A DNA stretch of 6,662 nucleotides from Anaerolineae bacterium (GCA_016929355.1 JAFGJA010000118.1:1-6662), one strand, 5' to 3'; positions 1 to 5,738 are shown, counted from the stretch's first letter. The notes: generated from the letters alone by a model not told the origin. A program made the numbers and translations.

Positions 1-470
1 GCATAAGGGGAACCATCGCTGATCGCGCGCATGTTGTGCTGCAATAAAAACGTCTGGATATTTTGCAGCGTCAATTCCTGCCCGCCGTTACGGAACCCGC
101 CGCACGCGATCCCGCCGCCGGTTTTGCCCGCCAGCGCAAACGGATCATCCCGATTCGCCCGCAGCGCCACCGAACGATCCATCATCACCTTCGTTTGCCC
201 GCTCACCATGCCCAGATAGACGGGCGACCCGATAATCAGCCCATCACACCAGCGCAGCGCCTCGTAAATCGCGGTCATGTCATCGTCAAATACACAAACG
301 CCATGATCCCGGCAGTGCCAACACCCGGTACAGGGATCGATTGATTTATCCGCGAGCGAGATAAAGCGCGTCTCAAAGCCCTGTTCAGCCAGAATAGTGA
401 GCGCATATTTCACCGCGTAGACCGTATTGCCATTTGCATTGGGACTGCCTGCAATGCCTAAAACCTTCAT
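1..470 (-). CDS. Iron-sulfur flavoprotein / NADPH-dependent FMN reductase family protein (3' end outside window)
   Basis: This is a cytoplasmic flavodoxin-fold redox protein, cut by the left edge of the window; 156 complete codons are present and no stop is seen. The N-terminus has the beta1 strand and flavin-phosphate loop (KVLGIAGSPNANGNT, residues 2-16). Four cysteines, C47, C50, C53 and C59, give a CX2CX2CX5C pattern followed by DDDM. This matches the compact cysteine motif of Isf-type iron-sulfur flavoproteins, which can bind a 4Fe-4S cluster. A second flavin-contact loop, GSPVYLGMVSG, lies at 81-91, and a GGG turn at 118-120. The ATG is preceded by a strong AAGGAGG with 4-nt spacing, which fixes the start. 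The gene is transcribed away from the tRNA-Gly gene. The family assignment is firm; the electron donor and acceptor cannot be told from sequence. A related flavodoxin-family quinone or azo reductase is the main alternative. Confidence 0.88.
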   Translation of the reverse strand, partial: MKVLGIAGSPNANGNTVYAVKYALTILAEQGFETRFISLADKSIDPCTGCWHCRDHGVCVFDDDMTAIYEALRWCDGLIIGSPVYLGMVSGQTKVMMDRSVALRANRDDPFALAGKTGGGIACGGFRNGGQELTLQNIQTFLLQHNMRAISDGSPY

Positions 471-474
471 GTTG

Positions 475-481
475 CCTCCTT
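475..481 (-). promoter_or_regulatory. Strong Shine-Dalgarno of the flavoprotein gene
   Basis: Read on the minus strand, this is AAGGAGG followed by CAAC and ATG. It is close to the full anti-SD complement and fixes the start at base 470. Confidence 0.85.
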
Positions 482-498
482 AAACCAGCAAAAACCTT

Positions 499-527
499 AT
501 TGTACCCGCCCAATCAAAACTTGACAG
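499..527 (-). promoter_or_regulatory. Putative promoter of the flavoprotein gene
   Basis: On the minus strand a TACAAT -10 box (504 to 499) lies 17 nt downstream of CTGTCA (527 to 522), which matches the -35 consensus at 4 of 6 positions. The predicted start leaves a leader of about 20 nt that contains the Shine-Dalgarno. The -35 box overlaps the -35 box of the divergent tRNA promoter. This rests on spacing and position only. Confidence 0.45.
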
Positions 528-550
528 GAGCGCCGGTTCATTCGTATAAT
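521..550 (+). promoter_or_regulatory. Consensus sigma70-type promoter of tRNA-Gly
   Basis: A perfect TTGACA (521-526) and a perfect TATAAT (545-550) are separated by 18 nt. Transcription would begin around 556-558, leaving a 5' leader of only about 5-7 nt before the mature tRNA for RNase P to remove. Consensus boxes are expected for a stable RNA gene. Confidence 0.88.
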
Positions 551-562
551 AACGGCAGTTCT

Positions 563-634
563 GCGGGTATAGTTCAGTGGTAGAACGTCAGCTTCCCAAG
601 CTGGATGTCAGGGGTTCGAATCCCCTTACCCGCT
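563..634 (+). tRNA. tRNA-Gly, anticodon CCC
   Basis: A complete 72-nt cloverleaf can be drawn. The acceptor arms GCGGGTA (563-569) and TACCCGC (627-633) pair over 7 bp, with discriminator T634. The D arm is GTTC/GAAC around loop AGTGGTA. The anticodon stem TCAGC/GCTGG closes loop TTCCCAA, with anticodon CCC at 595-597. The T arm is AGGGG/CCCCT around loop TTCGAAT. The anticodon reads GGG codons as glycine. The 3' CCA is not encoded: CCT follows the discriminator, so a CCA-adding enzyme is required. The gene is a single transcription unit between its own promoter and a terminator. Confidence 0.97.
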
Positions 635-640
635 CCTCAG

Positions 641-670
641 AAGACATTCCACCGGGGAATGTCTTTTTTT
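641..670 (+). terminator. Rho-independent terminator of tRNA-Gly
   Basis: A perfect 10-bp stem, AAGACATTCC (641-650) with GGAATGTCTT (656-665), closes a 5-nt loop and runs into a tract of seven T (664-670). It lies 6 nt after the tRNA and separates it from the phosphatase gene. Confidence 0.92.
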
Positions 671-749
671 GTTTAGCGTCCCATGACTTTACAATCTGCG
701 TGTATCTGCGTCCCATTTTGTTTTTGGCTTTCCGAGAAGGAATCGTCCC

Positions 750-1787
750 ATGCCCCACTATCCAGCCATCGAAATTGTCTACCAGACCGTGCCGGAACGC
801 CTCAACGAAGACGCTTATCTGATCCAGACCGCCGCGCCCCTCAGCGAACAGATCATCTTTGCGGCGATTGACGGCGCAACCACCCGCTTAACGCCGCCGC
901 CCCTGCAAACGTATCTCGATACGCTGCCGCAAACACTCACCCCCGCCGGATTTGCGGCGCGCTTTGTCCGTGACGCACTGGCGCAGCACATCACCGCCGG
1001 GGAAGTTACCGATCTGCGCGCGCTGATGCTCGCGGCCAACGCGGATTTAGGCGCAGCCGTGCGTGACATTCTAGGCGATCTAACGCTTGACGCGATGCAA
1101 TTTCCGCCGGAATTATACGACACGCTCAAACACGATCCGCGATTGGTGCGGTTGGGTTTGCCCGTCTGCGTGATGACGCTCGCCGCCTACGATCCCGCCG
1201 ATCATACGCTGCACTACGCCCACGCGGGCGATACCGCGCTGCTGGTCGTCTATGAGGATGGCCGCGCCGAAATTCCCACCGCCCGTCAGCGCGAGTTTGA
1301 CAGCCCTCTACTCGCCACAATGGGCCAGTTGCGCGCGCAAAATCCCGGCCTCAGCACGCGCGATATTACGCAGAATCCCGACTTGCGGCATTTGAATCTG
1401 CATAACGGATTAAATCATAATTACGTGGATGAACACGGCCTACCGCAGCCCAACCGGGGAACCGGCGTTTTGAATGGACAACCCGAATTGCGCTATTTCG
1501 TGCGGACAGGTGAATTATCATTGGATGGCGTCGCGTTGGTGTGTGTGATGACGGATGGGTTAGAATGGCCTACCAGCGCGGAAGAAGCCTTTGCCGGAGA
1601 TGCCACTACTGCCGCGAACTTGCGCGATCAGCGTATCATCTACATGGCGGAGCAGATCACGGCGCGCGGCTTGCGCGGGTATCTGGATCACTTGCGCGCC
1701 ACCGAAACCGCCGACGCCGATCACGATCAGTTTCCGCGCATGAAAACGCACGATGACGCGGCGGGAGTGCTGCTGCGATTTGGATGA
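750..1787 (+). CDS. PP2C-family protein phosphatase-like protein
   Basis: The 345-residue soluble protein shows the ordered motifs of metal-dependent PP2C Ser/Thr phosphatases: NEDAY (19-23), AAIDGATT with the metal-site D41-G42, a core strand plus turn YAHAGDTALL (156-165) with G160-D161, MTDGLE with D269-G270, and a C-terminal HDDAAGVLLRF with D335-D336. These aspartates coordinate the two Mn/Mg ions in the family. There are no membrane segments or sensor domains, so it is a stand-alone catalytic domain. The strand usually ending in a GST-type motif reads GLPVCVMTLA (136-145), and a long segment (about 180-255) separates the GD and TDG motifs, so this is a divergent subfamily. The start ATG follows GAGAAGG at 9-nt spacing. 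The membrane-protein gene begins 15 nt downstream and could be co-transcribed. A weak TACAAT at 690-695 is a possible -10. The substrate is unknown. Confidence 0.85.
   Translation: MPHYPAIEIVYQTVPERLNEDAYLIQTAAPLSEQIIFAAIDGATTRLTPPPLQTYLDTLPQTLTPAGFAARFVRDALAQHITAGEVTDLRALMLAANADLGAAVRDILGDLTLDAMQFPPELYDTLKHDPRLVRLGLPVCVMTLAAYDPADHTLHYAHAGDTALLVVYEDGRAEIPTARQREFDSPLLATMGQLRAQNPGLSTRDITQNPDLRHLNLHNGLNHNYVDEHGLPQPNRGTGVLNGQPELRYFVRTGELSLDGVALVCVMTDGLEWPTSAEEAFAGDATTAANLRDQRIIYMAEQITARGLRGYLDHLRATETADADHDQFPRMKTHDDAAGVLLRFG
1741..1787 (+). repeat. Direct repeat, copy 1: 3' end of the PP2C gene
   Basis: The last 47 nt of the phosphatase gene recur at 2126-2172 with 41 of 47 identities and no gaps. 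The similarity stops exactly at the TGA stop codon. Five of the six differences fall at silent codon positions and one changes Asp336 to Asn. Confidence 0.9.
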
Positions 1788-1802
1788 ATTGGAAACGGTA
1801 TC

Positions 1803-2141
1803 ATGTTCACCATCGCATTGACAATAATTACGATGCTCATATTCATCGGGCTATTGAACATTGGCCCCCACAACAATGATCCCTACACGTCAGTTCGGGT
1901 CACAGTTGTACCCGGTATCATGACGATAATCTTTATCCTGATCCCCGTCATCTGGCTTGCCAGTCTTCCAGACTGTAGCCCACCACCCGATGATCCTTAC
2001 GATACAGATCAGTGTACCTTTCAAGCACTATCCATCATCATCACATTTTTAGGTCCTGCGATTCTCAGTTTTCTTTTTTTCATAACAGCGTTGATAAAAG
2101 CACGCCGCGCACAGATCGATGCAATTGAAAACGCACGATAA
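1803..2141 (+). CDS. Small three-helix membrane protein, function unknown
   Basis: I do not recognise this 112-residue protein. Three hydrophobic segments are visible at about residues 2-20, 33-55 and 74-97. A Pro/Asp-rich loop (56-72) between helices 2 and 3 carries Cys58 and Cys71. The basic tail (KARR, 99-102) suggests a cytoplasmic C-terminus by the positive-inside rule, which would put the cysteine loop outside, where a disulfide is possible. The ATG lies 15 nt after the PP2C stop and is preceded by GGAAACGG, a modest ribosome-binding site, so co-transcription is plausible. Base composition turns AT-rich towards the 3' end, unlike its neighbours. The final codons (GAA AAC GCA CGA TAA) are the duplicated PP2C tail read in another frame, so the original C-terminus may have been replaced. 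It could be a decayed remnant rather than a working gene. Confidence 0.6.
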   Translation: MFTIALTIITMLIFIGLLNIGPHNNDPYTSVRVTVVPGIMTIIFILIPVIWLASLPDCSPPPDDPYDTDQCTFQALSIIITFLGPAILSFLFFITALIKARRAQIDAIENAR

Positions 2142-2172
2142 CGCGGCGGGGGTATTGCTGCGGTTTGGGTGA
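2126..2172 (+). pseudogene. Remnant of a PP2C paralogue: last 14 codons and stop
   Basis: This is copy 2 of the direct repeat. In the matching frame, codons from 2128 read KTHDNAAGVLLRFG and then TGA, against KTHDDAAGVLLRFG in the intact gene. Upstream of 2128 the frame stays open only back to a TAA at 2095-2097 and shows no clear phosphatase similarity. The substitution pattern (five silent changes, one missense) fits divergence as part of a coding paralogue before the rest was lost. The second metal-site Asp is Asn here. It overlaps the last 16 nt of the membrane-protein gene in a different frame. Confidence 0.75.
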
Positions 2173-2194
2173 GGATGACACAGCTCATTTATAA

Positions 2195-2910
2195 TTTTTC
2201 ATAGACACGCTCACCAGCCCGGACCCGGCACATCCGGTGCAATACCAGCGCTATGCACCGGGAGATGTACCCGCCTCTGACAGATTCAGAAGCACGTTGG
2301 TGATCGCCGCAGACGACATCTCCGACTCGTTTATCCTTTACATAGCGATTGAAAACACCGGATGGAGCGCAGGCGTGATCGGCTTTCGCGCGGAGACGCT
2401 CGATCCTGAGGCGCTGTACGTCGCGCTGGAAATGGACATGGCAGGCGCACCCATTGAGGGCGGTTGGCGTTCGATCTGGTGTATGATGCAGACGCGGAAA
2501 TATTCGTACTATCCGTGCTGATCGCCGGGCCATATTCGTTTGGCGTATACCGCGTAGCCGATGAGGGGATCACATTCACCGGGATAACAAATGTGCGCGA
2601 GGATGATGTGGTATCACAACAAGCGGTGGCATATGTGGTTGATGCCGCATCCCTGTTCGCGCCGTTTGAGCTGGCGTGTCACATCGTCCCGCGCGCGATC
2701 CCGACACCAACGGACATCCCGACGAGTGTACAGGATAATCCGCCGTCCAGTGGTGGGACAGGCAATAATGGTCAGCCGCAGCCAACGGTTGCTCCGCCTC
2801 GGAAACCGCCGACGCCAACGCCCGATCCACGGTGTCCACCGGGAGAAATCTGGTTCGGTGAACCATTCAACAGGTGTTGTGATGCTGTAACGGGATGTGA
2901 TGGAGGATAA
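2195..2910 (+). pseudogene. 5'-truncated, frameshifted gene for a protein with a Pro-rich, Cys-containing tail
   Basis: Two overlapping open frames read as one protein when joined. The first runs from a stop at 2192-2194 through TLTSPDPAHPVQYQRY and ends near EGGW. The second continues from about 2464 with LAFDLVYDADAEIFVLSVL to the TAA at 2908-2910. The join requires a -1 shift (one missing base) between the frame-2 stop at 2455-2457 and the frame-1 stop at 2519-2521, most likely near 2463. The joined product of about 238 residues has a beta-rich body, a Pro/Thr/Gly/Gln linker and a C-terminal cysteine cluster (CPPGEIWFG, then CC and C). Such tails are common on exported proteins, yet no signal peptide or convincing ribosome-binding site is present, so the 5' end appears lost. 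The only in-frame start-like codon, GTG at 2237, lacks a Shine-Dalgarno. A sequencing indel instead of real decay cannot be excluded. The family is unknown. Confidence 0.6.
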
Positions 2911-2931
2911 CAGTGTGCGACTTCGTCCACC

Positions 2932-2952
2932 GGGAGCACAGTTGGTGCTCCC
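2932..2952. other. Hairpin between convergent genes
   Basis: GGGAGCAC (2932-2939) and GTGCTCCC (2945-2952) form a perfect 8-bp stem around AGTTG, between the plus-strand pseudogene end and the minus-strand metallopeptidase stop. No T tract follows on either strand, so it is not a classical intrinsic terminator. A bidirectional pause or RNA 3'-end stabiliser is possible. Confidence 0.5.
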
Positions 2953-2964
2953 CTATCCCAACCC

Positions 2965-3996
2965 CTACCCATTTCCACCACGCAGCCACGCCAGCCACCG
3001 CGCCTCTAACTGATCCAGCGTTTGCCCGTAAATGCCCTCAAAATCGGCGGCATAAATCTCCGCGATGCGCCCGAAACCGTCTTCGATGCGCAAAGTCGCC
3101 GGATCGGATTCCATCAACGCGCCGTAGCGCCCAAAACCATACTCGCGGATCAGCCAGCCCATAAACGAGGCCCACTCGCTGTAGAGAATGTCACGGTAAT
3201 AGATGCAGTTTTCGTCCGCATAGGCCAGCGTCAGGCCGTAATTTTCGACCAGGGGCAAGTATTCGCCGGAAGCGAGATAGCCCCGCACCAGATCATCCAG
3301 CGAGTCCGCATTCATCCAGGCCACCCAATACGGTTCGCTGCCCCAGGTGGCGAGTCCTTCGGTGAGCGGTTGGTGCTTGCTGAATCCGGGCAGCGATGCG
3401 CCGTGAATCATGTGCGCGGTTTCATGGGCCAGCACGCCCCAAAAATACGCTTCATTGATCGGCCCATCGGTAAACACGATCACTTGCTGCGAGTCATACA
3501 TAGCGAGGCCGCGTACCACACACCCCGCATCAATCGGCCCGGTAGCGGTCTGCATAATCACCGTGATCGGGTCCGTGAGTCCGACCTCCGGCGTGAACCC
3601 GCTTAAGCGCGCGACCACATCGGCATACATGGTTTCCGTGCGCGCCGCCAGATCGGGGATCGTGGCGCGGGTGAAATCGCTAGTGGCCGAATAAAACCGG
3701 AAATGCGCGGTAGCCGCGAGCAATATACGTTGCTCCGGTGCGGCGGGCGTAGGGATGATCAAGGGAGCGTTATTGGCGGGGGCGATCCACACGGGATTAA
3801 GCGCTTGAATCGCCGCTTCAAGCGTGGCGAGCGAAAACGGGGGCGCGGTTGGCGGCGGTGTCGGCGTTAGCGTTGGCCCAGATGCCGCGACCAGCGCCGG
3901 ACAGAACAAATTGATGCTGCCCACCAGCGCGAGAATCAGCATCAGGATCAGCAGGGCAAAAATGGGGAAAGTGCGTCGTGATCGGGTATGGAACAT
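2965..3996 (-). CDS. Exported HExxH zinc metallopeptidase-like protein (gluzincin type)
   Basis: The 343-residue protein begins with a basic n-region (RSRR, 5-8) and a hydrophobic stretch (about 11-28). A possible signal-peptidase site follows VAA (36-38), and no good lipobox surrounds Cys32, so it is likely secreted or membrane-anchored. A Thr/Pro linker (about 41-53) follows. The catalytic region has LAHETAHMIHG, with zinc ligands H191 and H195 and catalytic E192, and a third ligand candidate E213 in PLTEGLATW 18 residues later. This is the gluzincin layout seen in peptidase MA-like proteins. SEWASFMGWLIREYG (273-287) and the terminal WLAWL resemble the conserved C-terminal part of that group. 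The ATG follows AGGAAG at 7-nt spacing. The gene is monocistronic in the window, divergent from the mutase gene and convergent with the pseudogene. The substrate is unknown. Confidence 0.82.
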   Translation of the reverse strand: MFHTRSRRTFPIFALLILMLILALVGSINLFCPALVAASGPTLTPTPPPTAPPFSLATLEAAIQALNPVWIAPANNAPLIIPTPAAPEQRILLAATAHFRFYSATSDFTRATIPDLAARTETMYADVVARLSGFTPEVGLTDPITVIMQTATGPIDAGCVVRGLAMYDSQQVIVFTDGPINEAYFWGVLAHETAHMIHGASLPGFSKHQPLTEGLATWGSEPYWVAWMNADSLDDLVRGYLASGEYLPLVENYGLTLAYADENCIYYRDILYSEWASFMGWLIREYGFGRYGALMESDPATLRIEDGFGRIAEIYAADFEGIYGQTLDQLEARWLAWLRGGNG

Positions 3997-4035
3997 AAGT
4001 TAGCTTCCTGAACATAATTAGCGTAGCGCAGTCTG

Positions 4036-4041
4036 ATTATA
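4036..4041 (-). promoter_or_regulatory. -10 box of the metallopeptidase gene
   Basis: The minus strand reads TATAAT at 4041 to 4036, about 40 nt upstream of the ATG. The hexamer 17 nt further upstream (ATATGT) is a poor -35 match, so the promoter may be weak or activator-dependent. The box lies inside one arm of a perfect 12-bp inverted repeat shared with the divergent promoter. Confidence 0.55.
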
Positions 4042-4080
4042 GCGCTGTCGCGCCGTAAACATATTAATATTGGGTTACGT

Positions 4081-4109
4081 TTCGCATGGATCGCGCGGTG
4101 GGGTATAAT
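4081..4109 (+). promoter_or_regulatory. Promoter of the phosphomannomutase/phosphoglucomutase gene
   Basis: TTCGCA (4081-4086, 4 of 6 to the -35 consensus) and a perfect TATAAT (4104-4109) are separated by 17 nt. The start would be near 4116, giving a leader of about 25 nt that carries the GGAGG. Confidence 0.65.
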
Positions 4110-4127
4110 CAGACTTAAATCTTTCTT

Positions 4128-4132
4128 GGAGG
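4128..4132 (+). promoter_or_regulatory. Shine-Dalgarno that sets the mutase start
   Basis: GGAGG lies 8 nt upstream of the ATG at 4141. The in-frame TTG at 4126 overlaps this element and has no ribosome-binding site of its own, so the ATG is preferred. Confidence 0.85.
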
Positions 4133-4140
4133 AAAATTTC

Positions 4141-5559
4141 ATGGCACAAGTTCCAACGGCTGTTTTTCGTAAATATGACATTCGCGGCGTGGCAGTTGGT
4201 GAAGATGCCCAACTCACGCCCCGCTTAGCCGAGTTGGTCGGTAAGGCGTATGGCACGTATGTGCAGCGCAAACTCGGCGTGGAGCAGGTATTTGTCGGCG
4301 GGGATAACCGCGAGACAACCGACGCGCTCAAAGCCGCCGTGATCGGTGGCATCGCCAGCACGGGCTTACCCGTAACTGACATCGGCCCGGTGTTGACACC
4401 CACCGTCTATTTTGCCTCTGCCTCAAGCGAGAAGGCAGGCGGCATCATGATCACCGGCAGTCATCTGACGACGATCTACAACGGGATCAAGATGGCCTAT
4501 GGTAAATTGGCGCTGGCCGGGGAGCAGATTCAAGACCTGCTCAAGCTGATCCAGGCGGACGATTTCGCCGTCGGTGACGGTGAGTGCCGCGAAGATTTCG
4601 ACATGATCCACCAGCACATGGCGGTGGTCAAGGACAAAGTCGCGCTGGGATCGCGCCAGCTCAAAGTCGTGATCGATGCCGGTAACGGTTTGAGCGGCAC
4701 TTACGTCCCGCCCATGATCGAAGCGCTTGGCGTCGAGGTCGTCTGTCTGTTTTGCGAACCGGATGGGACCTTCCCGAACCATCTCCCGAATCCCGAAGAC
4801 CCCGAACTGACCAAAGACCTCGAAGCCGCCGTCGTCGCTCATAACGCCGATTTTGGCATCGGCTTCGACGGTGACGCGGATCGCTGCGGCTTGATCGACG
4901 AACACGGGCATCACGTCGCGGCGGATCGATTGTTGGCGCTGTTGGCGCGTGATCTGCTCAAGCGGCATCCGAACACACCGGTTGTTTTCGACGTGAAATC
5001 CAGCCAGGTTTTGCCCGACATCATCCGCGCAAGCGGCGGCGAACCGGTCATGTGGAAATCCGGCCACAGCCTGATGAAGCAAAAAATGAACGAGATCGGC
5101 GCGCTGATCGGTGGCGAGGTCAGTGGGCACATGTTCATCGGTGAGGACTATTACGGCTTTGATGACGCGCCCCTGGTGGCATTGAAGGTGCTCGAACTGA
5201 TGAGCAAAACTGATAAATCGCTCTCCGACCTGTTGGGCGAACTGCCGACCATGCCCGCCACACCGGAAATTATCATGTCTGCGCCGGATGACGTGAAATT
5301 CAAAATCATCGATTCGGTGCGCGATAAATTGCAGGATGACTACGAAGTTGTGACGGTGGATGGTGCGCGGGCGATCTTCGAAGATGGCTGGGGATTGGTC
5401 CGGGCCAGCAATACCCAACCGGCGATCACCATGCGTTTTGAAGCGCGGACTCATGCACAGTTGGTCGAATATATGAAGCGTTTCGATGCCCTGCTGGATG
5501 ACTATCCGCAGGTTGAGCGCGACGGCTTGCGCAAGCAGATCAAGGCGTTTGGTGATTAG
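4141..5559 (+). CDS. Phosphomannomutase/phosphoglucomutase (alpha-D-phosphohexomutase)
   Basis: This cytoplasmic enzyme interconverts hexose 6-phosphate and hexose 1-phosphate, supplying mannose-1-P or glucose-1-P for nucleotide sugars, polysaccharide and glycogen. The 472-residue length fits the AlgC/ManB-type family, and all four domains are present. The opening is FRKYDIRG (9-16). The phosphoserine loop is ITGSH with Ser107. The metal site is DGDADR (243-248). The sugar-specificity loop is GEVSGH (325-330). The C-terminal phosphate-binding loop is RASNTQP (421-427), continuing into MRFEA. The residues after SH are LTT instead of the common NPP, although YNGIK is kept. Sequence alone does not separate mannose from glucose specificity; GEVSGH suggests a dual PMM/PGM. 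The gene appears monocistronic, with its own promoter, and no clear T-tract terminator follows it. Confidence 0.94.
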   Translation: MAQVPTAVFRKYDIRGVAVGEDAQLTPRLAELVGKAYGTYVQRKLGVEQVFVGGDNRETTDALKAAVIGGIASTGLPVTDIGPVLTPTVYFASASSEKAGGIMITGSHLTTIYNGIKMAYGKLALAGEQIQDLLKLIQADDFAVGDGECREDFDMIHQHMAVVKDKVALGSRQLKVVIDAGNGLSGTYVPPMIEALGVEVVCLFCEPDGTFPNHLPNPEDPELTKDLEAAVVAHNADFGIGFDGDADRCGLIDEHGHHVAADRLLALLARDLLKRHPNTPVVFDVKSSQVLPDIIRASGGEPVMWKSGHSLMKQKMNEIGALIGGEVSGHMFIGEDYYGFDDAPLVALKVLELMSKTDKSLSDLLGELPTMPATPEIIMSAPDDVKFKIIDSVRDKLQDDYEVVTVDGARAIFEDGWGLVRASNTQPAITMRFEARTHAQLVEYMKRFDALLDDYPQVERDGLRKQIKAFGD

Positions 5560-5617
5560 CCGTTCCCAATTAATGCCTTAATGTCGTTTCTTCATGATAG
5601 TTTGTTTATTGGTGTAG

Positions 5618-5667
5618 ACCCCCACCTAACCTCCCCCATGCATGGGGGGGGAATCAAAGGAGGGGGT
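5618..5667. repeat. C/G-run palindromic intergenic repeat (REP-like)
   Basis: Nested inverted repeats are present. The outer arms are ACCCCCACCT (5618-5627) and AGGAGGGGGT (5658-5667), complementary with one mismatch. The inner element is a perfect 16-bp palindrome of CCCCC-ATGCAT-GGGGG at 5633-5648. No T tract follows. The layout resembles short, dispersed, non-coding palindromic elements found between genes in some bacterial genomes, and as a transcript it would fold strongly. It could attenuate read-through from the mutase gene into mreB. Dispersal cannot be shown from one copy. Confidence 0.6.
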
Positions 5668-5708
5668 TGAGATCGTTAACCTAAACTTGATGAATATTCG
5701 ATGAGTCC

Positions 5709-5738
5709 CTGCCACGGGCGCGCAGGCTATGCTATAAT
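5709..5738 (+). promoter_or_regulatory. Extended -10 promoter of mreB
   Basis: TGC-TATAAT (5730-5738) forms an extended -10 element. CTGCCA (5709-5714, 4 of 6 to consensus) lies 18 nt upstream of the TATAAT. The start would be near 5745, giving a leader of about 30 nt that contains GGGAG. Confidence 0.65.

Noticed and set aside
815..1320. Minus-strand open frames inside the PP2C gene
   Set aside because: They are Ser/Arg-rich shadow frames, and the plus strand carries the ordered phosphatase motifs.
2455..2521. Programmed -1 frameshift joining the two frames
   Set aside because: No slippery heptamer or following stable stem is evident in the overlap, and the 5' end of the gene is also missing. 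Decay or a sequence error is simpler.
3022..3606. 194-codon plus-strand open frame opposite the metallopeptidase
   Set aside because: It is antisense to the HExxH gene, with His/Arg-rich composition typical of a shadow frame and no family resemblance.
4126..4140. Upstream TTG start for the mutase (five extra residues)
   Set aside because: The TTG overlaps the GGAGG that serves the ATG at 4141 and has no ribosome-binding site of its own. The ATG gives the usual family N-terminus.
4423..5454. 343-codon minus-strand open frame opposite the mutase gene
   Set aside because: It is the antisense shadow of a clear phosphohexomutase gene, a common effect in GC-rich coding DNA. It has no motif and no ribosome-binding site.
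5569..5582. Small near-palindrome ATTAA/TTAAT after the mutase stop as a terminator
   Set aside because: The stem is only five A/T pairs and no T tract follows.
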